From positions 1,116,001 to 1,180,000 of the forward strand of contig NZ_CP165628.1 of assembly GCF_041200025.1 (NCBI RefSeq): a stretch of 64,000 nucleotides of DNA. The letters run 5' to 3'. A program made the translations under genes and the position numbers. Shown here piece by piece: positions 56,636-64,000 of the stretch (within the stretch, counting starts at the first letter, position 1; the number at the start of each line of letters is the position of its first letter). Source of the DNA: Rouxiella sp. WC2420 (GTDB lineage: Bacteria; Pseudomonadota; Gammaproteobacteria; Enterobacterales; Enterobacteriaceae). Below the pieces are notes generated by a model. It worked only from the letters and a program-made list of their open reading frames with translations. It did no database searches and had not been told where the DNA came from.

Positions 56636-58582
56636 ATGGCCCTATTGAACGAAGAAATCCGCGACCATACGGCTGAGTCCCTGCTCTTTATCCGTCGTGC
56701 TGTCATCGCCTTTGTGGTGGTGGTGCTGCTGTTTGGCGTGCTTGGATTCAACCTGTACCACCTGCAGGTGGGCATGCACTCTTTCTATCAGACCCGCTCC
56801 AATCAGAATGATATTAAAATGCTGCCGATCGCGCCGAGCCGTGGGCTGATCATGGATCGCAATGGCGTGATTCTGGCGCAGAACATTACCCTTTATCAGA
56901 TTCAGGTGATCCCGGGCAAAGTTCCTGATTTACAGGCGACTATCAAAGCACTGACCCCGATTGTCGATCTGACGCCGGACGATCTGGCCAATTTCAAAGA
57001 CGCCATGTATCACGGTCGCAAATTCAATGAAATACCGCTTAAGCTGGCGTTAACTGACGAAGAAGTAGCGCGGTTCTCGGTAAATCAGTTCAATTTCCCT
57101 GGCGTGTCAATCAGTAGCTATCAACAGCGTAGATATCCTTATGGTGCAGAGCTGGCGCATGTGGTTGGCTATGTTTCCAAGATAAACGATCGCGATGACA
57201 AAGAGCTTTCTGAAGAGGGGCTGGCCGAAAATTACGCGGCCGACCATGATATCGGCAAGCAGGGCATTGAAAAATATTACGAAAAAGAGCTGCATGGCCG
57301 AACCGGTTATCAGGAAGTTGAAGTTGATAACCATGGGCACGTGGTGCGCCTGCTGACGGAAACTCCACCGCAGGCTGGGGAAAACATCAAGCTGACTTTA
57401 GATCTCGGCCTGCAGCAATATATCGAGCAACTGTTAAAAGGCCAGCGTGCCGCCGTGGTAGTGGTTGACCCGCGCGATGGCGCTGTACGAGCGATGGTGT
57501 CCAGCCCGAGTTATGATCCTAACCCGTTTGTTAACGGCATCTCGGGCAAGGCGTATAGCGCATTGCTGAAAAATCCAGATTTACCGCTGATTAACCGCGT
57601 GACACAGGGCCTTTACCCGCCTGCGTCAACGGTGAAACCTTATATGGCGATGTCGGCGCTGTTTGCCGGGGTTATCACCCCGCAAACTACCTTCTTTGGC
57701 GCGCCGACCTGGACGCTGCCGGGTACCGATCGCCATTATCGCGACTGGATGAAAACCGGTCACGGCTATTTGAACGTCACCAAGGCGATTGAGGAATCGG
57801 CGGATACCTTCTTCTATCAGGTCGCCTATGAAATGGGTATCGATCGTATCCACGAGTGGCTCAGCAAGTTTGGCTACGGAAAATCATCGGGAATCGACCT
57901 CGATGAACAATATTACGGCAACCTGCCTAGCCGTGAATGGAAGATGAAGGTCCACAAAAAGGAATGGTATCAAGGCGATACGGTTTCTGTCGGTATCGGT
58001 CAGGGCTACTGGGTTGCCACGCCTATCCAGATGGTCAAGGCACTAACAATTTTGATCAATAACGGCAAGATCATGACTCCGCATCTGATGGATTCAATGC
58101 AGCTTGGCAAGGTCATTACGCCATTCAAGATGCCGGAAACCTCGCAGATTGGCGATCCAAAATCACCGTACTGGACGATTGTGAAAAATGCGATGTTTGG
58201 CATGGCCAATGCGCCAAACGGCACCGGCTACAAGCTGTTCCACACAGCGCCGTATAAGATTGCCGCTAAATCGGGAACTTCTCAGGTATTTAGCCTGCGT
58301 GAAAATCAGAACTACAATGCCAAAATGACACCGGTCCGCCTGCGTGACCATATTTTCTATACTGCCTTTGCTCCGTTTGACCATCCAACAGTTGCCGTGG
58401 CTCTGATTCTGGAAAACGGCGGCGGTGATGGAGTGGTTGCCGGGCCGACAATGCGCGCGATACTTGATCATATATTTGTGAAAGATGATGCTACAGATTG
58501 TCAGGATGACAAGAACAAGAGTAGCCCTGCCTGCCAGTTGACCGAACTAAAACCTGGTACTGAAGGATACGACGAGCATTAA
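56636..58582 (+). CDS. Penicillin-binding protein 2 paralogue (MrdA-like)
   Basis: 648-residue class B peptidoglycan transpeptidase: one N-terminal TM (~23-45), pedestal domain (~60-240), transpeptidase domain with SxxK in YPPASTVKP (~332), SxD in EESADTFFYQ (~390) and KSG in AAKSGTSQVF (~548). It belongs to the PBP2/MrdA family but lacks the usual neighbours (rlmH, rodA, rlpA), so it is probably a second PBP2 copy, like the accessory PBP2 of Salmonella. The C-terminus has an extra Cys-containing tail. Confidence 0.9.
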   Translation: MALLNEEIRDHTAESLLFIRRAVIAFVVVVLLFGVLGFNLYHLQVGMHSFYQTRSNQNDIKMLPIAPSRGLIMDRNGVILAQNITLYQIQVIPGKVPDLQATIKALTPIVDLTPDDLANFKDAMYHGRKFNEIPLKLALTDEEVARFSVNQFNFPGVSISSYQQRRYPYGAELAHVVGYVSKINDRDDKELSEEGLAENYAADHDIGKQGIEKYYEKELHGRTGYQEVEVDNHGHVVRLLTETPPQAGENIKLTLDLGLQQYIEQLLKGQRAAVVVVDPRDGAVRAMVSSPSYDPNPFVNGISGKAYSALLKNPDLPLINRVTQGLYPPASTVKPYMAMSALFAGVITPQTTFFGAPTWTLPGTDRHYRDWMKTGHGYLNVTKAIEESADTFFYQVAYEMGIDRIHEWLSKFGYGKSSGIDLDEQYYGNLPSREWKMKVHKKEWYQGDTVSVGIGQGYWVATPIQMVKALTILINNGKIMTPHLMDSMQLGKVITPFKMPETSQIGDPKSPYWTIVKNAMFGMANAPNGTGYKLFHTAPYKIAAKSGTSQVFSLRENQNYNAKMTPVRLRDHIFYTAFAPFDHPTVAVALILENGGGDGVVAGPTMRAILDHIFVKDDATDCQDDKNKSSPACQLTELKPGTEGYDEH

Positions 58583-58585
58583 TAC

Positions 58586-58698
58586 TGTCTTTGTTTGGCG
58601 ACAACGGCTAACTTATCTGTCGCCAAATAGAGACATTTAACTCATTGATATTTATAGATTCAGTTTTTTGCTGGATAAAACGTCTCTCTTTGGAGACT
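58586..58698 (+). promoter_or_regulatory. GlrR binding sites upstream of glmY
   Basis: Two perfect TGTC-N10-GACA sites (58586-58603, 58618-58635) and one degenerate CGTC-N10-GACT (58681-58698), the arrangement known for glmY activation by GlrR. The first two are inverted near-copies, giving a 10-bp dyad TTTGGCGACA...TGTCGCCAAA. Confidence 0.85.
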
Positions 58699-58803
58699 AA
58701 CCGCTGGATTTTACAGCGAAAAAAAGTACTGTAAAAAATAGCTCAACACCTTTTAAAAAAATTAATCATTTAAAACCAGACGTTTAAAATTTATATTTAT
58801 AAG

Positions 58804-58825
58804 TTGGCACGATTCCTGCTATATT
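58804..58825 (+). promoter_or_regulatory. Sigma-54 promoter of glmY with overlapping sigma-70-like -10
   Basis: TTGGCAC-N5-CTGC gives correctly spaced GG (-24) and GC (-12). TATATT at 58820-58825 could serve as a sigma-70 -10 with a near-identical start at about 58831. Confidence 0.85.
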
Positions 58826-58830
58826 CACTG

Positions 58831-59045
58831 CGGTTGCTCATTCAATCAGTTATAAATGCCTCGGCGGTTTTACCGCAATTTGCGCTCATAACATCAGAAT
58901 GACGCCGTAGAAAAGGTGCCTATCGTTCACCAAACCGATATCGTTGCTACGGCAATCTTATCAAGCATCGAACGACACGTTGAGTGAGGCACCACCTCTT
59001 CTGCCCTGTAGACCTCTCTTTGGGAAGTTTGCAGGGCAACCCCTC
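58831..59045 (+). ncRNA. glmY: GlmY small regulatory RNA
   Basis: Lies where glmY always sits, before glrK. Conserved GlmY/GlmZ words are present: TTGCTCATTC near the 5' end, AAAAGGTGCCTATCGTTCACC and CACGTTGAGTGAGGCACCAC. The 3' hairpin TGCCCTG/CAGGGCA (59002-59038) would be the terminator but lacks a clean T run, so the 3' end is approximate. GlmY titrates RapZ, protecting GlmZ and raising GlmS synthesis. Confidence 0.88.
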
Positions 59046-59116
59046 TGAGTTCTCTTCTTTTCTTCCTTATCCGGCTCGGTTAGCATCAACAGACTGATTG
59101 AGAGCGAGATGATTCC

Positions 59117-60544
59117 TTGAAAAAGCGGCGTATATTCCCAGGTTCTCTGCGTCAGCTAGTCCTGATGGCCTTTTTGCTGGTGCTGTTACCTCTATTGGTT
59201 TTGGCTTATCAGGCTTATGCCAGCCTAAAACACCTCAGCGAGCAGGCGGCAGAAATCAACCGCACAACCATTGTTGATGCCCGACGCAGCGAGTCGATGA
59301 CCAGTATTGCGCTGGAAATGGAGCGCAGCTATCGACAATACTGCGTGCTCGACGACCCAACGCTTTCAACTCTTTACCAAAGTCAGCTGCGTCAATATTC
59401 GCAGATGCTGGATGCCCACGCGCCAATATTGCCCGATCCGCGCTACAACCAAAATCTGCGCGACCTGTTGACTCAGCTCTCTTCATTTAAATGTGAAAAT
59501 AATAGTCCGATCCCTGACGCCTCTCGCCAGCTCGAAGAGTTCTCGCGATCCAACGCCGAAATGGTTCAGGCGACGCGGGAAGTCATCTACTCCCGAGGCC
59601 AGAAGTTGCAGCATGCTATCGCCGCACGCGGCAAGTTCTTCGGCTGGCAGGCGCTGGTGTTATTCCTGCTCAGCGGTATGCTGGTGCTGCTGTTTACCCG
59701 CATGATTATCGGGCCGGTGAAGGGGGTTGAGAGAATGATTAATCTGCTCGGGGAAGGCCGCTCGCCGGGAAGTGTCGCCAGATTTCGCGGGCCGCGCGAG
59801 ATCCGCGCGCTGGCAAAACGTATTCACTGGCTCAGTGAACGTCTGGCGTGGTTTGAATCTCAGCGTCACGAATTTCTCCGCCATATCTCGCACGAACTGA
59901 AAACTCCGCTGGCCAGCATGCGTGAAGGCACCGAGCTGCTGCGTGATGAAATTGCCGGTCCTTTAACCGCCGATCAGCAAGAGGTCGTGGCTATTCTCAA
60001 TAGCAGTAGTCGCCATCTGCAAACCCTGATTGAGCAACTGCTGGATTATAATCGCCGACTGGCCGACATTGCGACCGACAAAGAACAGGTCAATCTGCCT
60101 GAAATTCTCCACCGCGTGGCGGCGGCACACAGCCTTACGGCACGCAGCAAGATGATCCATACCGAAATCACTACCGATGCCGCGCAATGTTGGGCCGAAT
60201 CTATTCTATTGGTGCGGGTGTTGGATAATCTGTATTCCAATGCGGTGCACTATGGCGCCGAATCCGGTAACATTTGGCTGCATAGCTGGCAGGAGGGCGC
60301 ACGCACCTACATTGATGTCGCCAACAGCGGCACGCCTATTCCTGTCGACGAACAAACCATGATTTTTGAGCCCTTCTTTCAGGGGAGCCAACTGCGCAAA
60401 GGTGCCGTCAAAGGCAGCGGGTTGGGGCTGAGTATCGCCAAAGACTGTATCAAGCGTATGGAGGGCAAGCTGAAACTGGTCGACGTCGACTACGCCGATG
60501 TCTGTTTCCGCATTGAATTACCCTCCAACGCCGGGAAAACTTAG
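59117..60544 (+). CDS. glrK: Sensor histidine kinase GlrK (QseE)
   Basis: 475 residues: TM1 (~13-33), periplasmic helical domain, TM2 (~175-195), HAMP, HisKA (FLRHISHELKTPLASMREG ~258), HATPase (NLYSNAVHYGAESGN, GSGLGLSIAKDC). Matches E. coli GlrK closely. Phosphorylates GlrR in response to cell-envelope signals. TTG start at 59117 fits the family N-terminus (KKRRIFPGSLRQL). Confidence 0.95.
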   Translation: MKKRRIFPGSLRQLVLMAFLLVLLPLLVLAYQAYASLKHLSEQAAEINRTTIVDARRSESMTSIALEMERSYRQYCVLDDPTLSTLYQSQLRQYSQMLDAHAPILPDPRYNQNLRDLLTQLSSFKCENNSPIPDASRQLEEFSRSNAEMVQATREVIYSRGQKLQHAIAARGKFFGWQALVLFLLSGMLVLLFTRMIIGPVKGVERMINLLGEGRSPGSVARFRGPREIRALAKRIHWLSERLAWFESQRHEFLRHISHELKTPLASMREGTELLRDEIAGPLTADQQEVVAILNSSSRHLQTLIEQLLDYNRRLADIATDKEQVNLPEILHRVAAAHSLTARSKMIHTEITTDAAQCWAESILLVRVLDNLYSNAVHYGAESGNIWLHSWQEGARTYIDVANSGTPIPVDEQTMIFEPFFQGSQLRKGAVKGSGLGLSIAKDCIKRMEGKLKLVDVDYADVCFRIELPSNAGKT

Positions 60545-60561
60545 CCGAGTATAATCACACC

Positions 60562-61293
60562 ATGCAGACAAGATTAAAACTGCTGCTCACATCGGCGATT
60601 CTAACGCCCATGCTGCTGATGCTGAGTGGTTGTACGCATCATCATAGTAAAGAACTTTCCCAGCCGGTTGAGGATGTTATCCCTGACAGTAAAGTGATCG
60701 ATTTTCGTGTGGCGCCCTGTGAAACGCTTTGGGCGCTGGATGATAATGCCACGGTCACCAATTCATTGTACTGGCTGAGGGCGATGGACTGCTCCGATCG
60801 CATGAGCACCGCGCAGGCAAATTATCAGGCGGCGCTAATTCCTGCCTCAGGATGGGCTAATATCTTTAAACAGAGCATTTTGGCCGCCGGGGCCGAGCCT
60901 GACCTGACTCAGCGCAGAGCGTTGCTCAATAGCGTCAATGATTACCGTGGCCAGATGCCCGGCGAGATCCGCCCGCTAGTGCAGATGTGGCGTGAGAGAG
61001 AGTCGTTGCAAATCGCCTTTGAAGATGAAAAAGCGCGTAACGCTCGCCAGCAATCCTCCAATGAAGCCAAAATAGAGGAGATGACCAATCAGCAAACCGC
61101 TTTGCAGGCGAGTCTGGATGATACCCGGCGTAAGCTGGAAAACCTGACCGATATCGAGCGCCAGCTGTCATCACGCAAACAGCTGCAAAGCGAACTGCCT
61201 GACAACGACAGTAACGTCTCGGGGGCCGGGCGCGGCGTTTCTGGCTCTGACAAAGATACCTACGTACCGGCCAAGACGAGCCAGTCCAAATAA
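60562..61293 (+). CDS. qseG: Outer-membrane lipoprotein QseG
   Basis: 243 residues with lipobox LMLSGC (Cys ~24), helical middle and a coiled coil (~155-205, EDEKARNARQQSSNEAKIEE). Interacts with GlrK (QseE) to modulate it. Between glrK and glrR as in other enterobacteria. Confidence 0.93.
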   Translation: MQTRLKLLLTSAILTPMLLMLSGCTHHHSKELSQPVEDVIPDSKVIDFRVAPCETLWALDDNATVTNSLYWLRAMDCSDRMSTAQANYQAALIPASGWANIFKQSILAAGAEPDLTQRRALLNSVNDYRGQMPGEIRPLVQMWRERESLQIAFEDEKARNARQQSSNEAKIEEMTNQQTALQASLDDTRRKLENLTDIERQLSSRKQLQSELPDNDSNVSGAGRGVSGSDKDTYVPAKTSQSK

Positions 61294-61322
61294 AATGAAA
61301 AGACACAAGCAACGGGAGAAAA

Positions 61323-62663
61323 ATGAGCGCACGGAAAAATGCCAGCCTGCTGCTGGTGGATGACGATCCCAGCCTGTTGAAGCTGCTGGGCATGCGCCTT
61401 TCCAGCGAGGGATTCCAGGTGACCACCGCGGCCAGCGGTGAAGAGGCATTGAAACTGCTGCGTCGTGAACGCATTGATTTGGTGCTGAGCGATTTGCGGA
61501 TGGACGAGATGGACGGCATGGCGCTGTTTGCAGAAATTCAGAAGCATCAGCCTGGTATGCCCGTGATTATATTGACCGCTCACGGCTCTATTCCTGATGC
61601 AGTAGCCGCGACTCAGCAGGGCGTATTTGGATTCTTGACCAAGCCGGTTGACCGTGACGCGCTCTACAAAGCCATTGATGAAGCGCTGGCCCAGTCTGCT
61701 CCTGCCGGTGACGATAGCTGGCGTGAACAGATAGTGACGCGTAGCCCGATTATGCTGCGTTTGCTGGAGCAGGCCAAAATGGTTGCACAGTCGGACGTCA
61801 GCCTGCTGATTAACGGGCAAAGCGGCACCGGTAAGGAAGTGCTTGCTCAGGCTATCCATCGCACCAGTCCGCGCGGCAAGAAGGCATTTATTGCCATTAA
61901 CTGCGGCGCATTGCCGGAGCAATTGCTGGAGTCTGAACTGTTTGGTCATGCAAAAGGATCCTTTACCGGCGCGGTGAACAGCCGGGAAGGTTTGTTTCAG
62001 GCGGCCGATGGCGGCACACTATTTCTGGATGAAATCGGCGATATGCCTTTGTCATTGCAGGTAAAGTTGTTGCGCGTTTTGCAGGAACGCAAAGTGCGGC
62101 CGCTGGGGAGTAATCACGACATTGATGTCAATGTGCGGATTATTTCCGCGACTCACCGCGATTTACCCAAGGCGATGGAGAAGGGCGAGTTTCGCGAAGA
62201 TCTGTATTATCGACTGAACGTGGTGAATCTCAAACTGCCCGCGCTGCACGAGCGAGCAGAGGATATCCCGCTGCTTGCCAGTCATTTGCTGCGCGAAGCG
62301 GCGATTCGCCATAAGCCGTTTGTGCGCAGTTTCTCGACCGATGCAATGAAACGCCTGATGGCTGCCAGCTGGCCCGGCAACGTGCGCCAGTTGGTCAATG
62401 TGATTGAACAGTGCGTGGCGCTCACGTCTGCGCCGGTAATCAGTGAAGCTTTGGTTGAACAGGCCCTGGAAGGTGAAAATACGGCACTACCGACCTTTGT
62501 CGAGGCAAGAAACACCTTTGAACTGCACTATTTACGCAAACTTTTGCAGATTACACGTGGCAATGTGACGCAGGCGGCGAGAATAGCCGGGCGCAACCGA
62601 ACTGAGTTCTATAAGCTGCTTTCAAGGCATGAACTCGAGGCCAATGACTTTAAAGAGTCTTAA
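61323..62663 (+). CDS. glrR: Sigma-54 response regulator GlrR (QseF)
   Basis: 446 residues: receiver (VDDDPSLL, phospho-Asp in [13 protein letters not shown] ~56), AAA+ sigma-54 activator ([14 protein letters not shown] loop here [16 protein letters not shown]), C-terminal Fis-type HTH ([20 protein letters not shown]). Activates glmY through TGTC-N10-GACA sites. Ala-to-Ser in the GAFTGA loop is a mild deviation. Confidence 0.96.
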   Translation: MSARKNASLLLVDDDPSLLKLLGMRLSSEGFQVTTAASGEEALKLLRRERIDLVLSDLRMDEMDGMALFAEIQKHQPGMPVIILTAHGSIPDAVAATQQGVFGFLTKPVDRDALYKAIDEALAQSAPAGDDSWREQIVTRSPIMLRLLEQAKMVAQSDVSLLINGQSGTGKEVLAQAIHRTSPRGKKAFIAINCGALPEQLLESELFGHAKGSFTGAVNSREGLFQAADGGTLFLDEIGDMPLSLQVKLLRVLQERKVRPLGSNHDIDVNVRIISATHRDLPKAMEKGEFREDLYYRLNVVNLKLPALHERAEDIPLLASHLLREAAIRHKPFVRSFSTDAMKRLMAASWPGNVRQLVNVIEQCVALTSAPVISEALVEQALEGENTALPTFVEARNTFELHYLRKLLQITRGNVTQAARIAGRNRTEFYKLLSRHELEANDFKES

Positions 62664-62728
62664 AAACGACTTCCTTGGCCCCCGCAGATTTTAAGGGGCA
62701 TGAGGATATGATACTTTATGCGCCTGCC

Positions 62729-62743
62729 GGTGCCCTTGGCACC
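62729..62743. repeat. Inverted repeat between glrR and glnB
   Basis: GGTGCC-CTT-GGCACC in the 151-bp gap; possible operator or mRNA hairpin. No T run. Confidence 0.4.
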
Positions 62744-62796
62744 TTAAAGCTAAAAATTAAATCTTGCCGCTGTGGATAAAAAACATCGGTAAATGA

Positions 62797-63153
<357 letters not shown>

Positions 63154-63162
63154 GCACTCTTT

Positions 63163-63185
63163 GCGGGCTGGAACTTCCGGCCCGC
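63163..63185 (+). terminator. Hairpin after glnB
   Basis: GCGGGC-T-GGAA-C-TTCC-G-GCCCGC, 10 bp past the stop; very stable but without a T tract. Confidence 0.65.
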
Positions 63186-63378
63186 ACCTAACCCCTGCAT
63201 CATCCCTCGTCTAATCCCTGCTGTTAATTTGCCTTAAAATTCCTTTTGTCGTTGCTCTGTAACGCGTTACCTTCAGTTGCGGGACAGCTCACAAAGCTGA
63301 AAGATTTGCATGCAAGAATGAAGAAAAGTCGCTTGAAACGGCTTTGCCTATAACAGATCAAAGCCTTGCCCCACGGGA

Positions 63379-63394
63379 AGCCAATCGTTTGCTT
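63379..63394 (+). promoter_or_regulatory. PurR box upstream of glyA
   Basis: AGCCAATCGTTTGCTT matches the PurR consensus ANGCAANCGNTTNCNT with one mismatch. About 106 bp upstream of glyA, which is a known PurR target. Confidence 0.7.
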
Positions 63395-63499
63395 AAAAAC
63401 CTGTGCCTGAGACTATGCCAATGGGGTGGAAACAGTTTACACTGTGCGCCAGAACCCATCAGGGGCGTTTATTTAAGTTTGTCGAGTCAGGAGATGCAG

Positions 63500-64000
63500 A
63501 TGTTAAAGCGTGAAATGAACATTGCCGATTATGATGCCGAGCTGTGGCATGCAATGGAGCAGGAAGTCGTACGTCAGGAAGAGCATATCGAGCTGATTGC
63601 GTCAGAAAACTACACTAGCCCGCGCGTGATGCAGGCTCAGGGTTCTCAACTGACTAACAAATATGCCGAAGGCTATCCGGGCAAGCGTTACTACGGCGGC
63701 TGCGAATACGTTGACATCGTTGAGCAACTGGCGATTGACCGTGCAAAAGAGTTGTTCGGTGCAGATTACGCAAACGTTCAACCCCATTCTGGCTCACAGG
63801 CTAACTTCGCGGTTTACACTGCTTTGCTGCAACCGGGCGATACCATTCTGGGTATGAACCTGGCGCACGGCGGCCACCTGACTCATGGTTCTCCGGTTAA
63901 CCTGTCTGGCAAACTTTATAATGTCGTTCCTTACGGTATCGACGAAACTGGCAAAATCGATTACGAAGATTTGGCTCGTCAGGCTGAGAAACACAAGCCA
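63500..64000 (+). CDS. glyA: Serine hydroxymethyltransferase (partial, C-terminus beyond window)
   Basis: 167 codons visible, begins [20 protein letters not shown]; near-identical to E. coli GlyA ([50 protein letters not shown]). PLP enzyme converting serine to glycine and methylene-THF. The ATG at 63500 follows AGGAGATGCAG; the PLP-Lys region is outside the window. Confidence 0.97.
   Translation, partial: MLKREMNIADYDAELWHAMEQEVVRQEEHIELIASENYTSPRVMQAQGSQLTNKYAEGYPGKRYYGGCEYVDIVEQLAIDRAKELFGADYANVQPHSGSQANFAVYTALLQPGDTILGMNLAHGGHLTHGSPVNLSGKLYNVVPYGIDETGKIDYEDLARQAEKHKP

Noticed and set aside
62737..62751. TGGCAC...GC considered as a sigma-54 promoter for glnB
   Set aside because: The GG-to-GC spacing is one base too short for a -24/-12 promoter.

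Overview
The window is chromosomal DNA from an enterobacterium. The synteny glmY-glrK-qseG-glrR-glnB with glyA next, the close matches to E. coli genes (sdaC, yhjX, bglGFB, osmC, yneE, yeeO), Shine-Dalgarno starts and roughly 50% GC all fit this. An environmental Yersiniaceae-type genome (Rahnella/Rouxiella/Ewingella/Serratia-like) is the likeliest source, but the genus cannot be settled from the sequence alone. No rRNA, tRNA, IS element, prophage or CRISPR array was seen.

Layout. 1-6418 (minus): part of a myo-inositol catabolic region, with iolA (cut by the window edge), an MFS transporter, the fused iolC and a sugar-porter inositol transporter. 6804-12566: HSL-type esterase, tiny membrane protein, bestrophin-like YneE, OsmC, a MATE exporter with a coupled DCC-type thiol protein, and an AhpD-like protein. 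12571-17634: overlapping MocR and LysR regulator genes facing a serine hydrolase/MFS exporter pair. 17784-23006 (minus): ToxR-like membrane regulator followed by a tightly overlapping MASE1 sensor, LuxR-type response regulator and BvgS-like hybrid kinase. 23342-25946: very small membrane proteins with CRP/FNR-like sites, a cold-shock protein and a FUSC-type membrane protein. 26221-31869: secreted hydrolase, CusRS-like two-component pair, beta-propeller protein, DUF1615-type lipoprotein and a small coiled-coil protein. 32053-37288: complete beta-glucoside operon bglG-RAT/terminator-bglF-bglB, then an Asp/Glu/hydantoin racemase.

37289-37865 is a gene-free stretch holding two candidate small RNAs. 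One is a + strand structured element, repeated upstream of osmC, with its own terminator. The other is a minus-strand transcript made of 16-nt tandem repeats and a strong terminator. After it come sdaC with a CRP-like site, a small secreted protein, yhjX with a YpdB-type operator, a VOC protein, small lipoprotein/hypothetical genes, an RhtB exporter, and a LysR gene divergent from a tautomerase/DUF4865 pair.

47379-55829 is the most interesting region. It is a compact + strand catabolic locus: RidA, periplasmic binding protein, fused permease-ATPase, an FMN oxidase-like protein lacking the catalytic His, a leaderless NMT1-like protein, an allantoinase/dihydropyrimidinase-like amidohydrolase, a GntR regulator and an enolase-superfamily enzyme. 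One promoter shows a CRP-like site about 61 bp upstream of the predicted start and a GntR-type palindrome over the -10 box. It reads as an uptake and breakdown pathway for an unidentified cyclic amide/ureide-like compound. The window ends with a stand-alone PBP2 paralogue, GlmY with GlrR sites and a sigma-54 promoter, glrK-qseG-glrR, glnB and the start of glyA with a PurR-like box.
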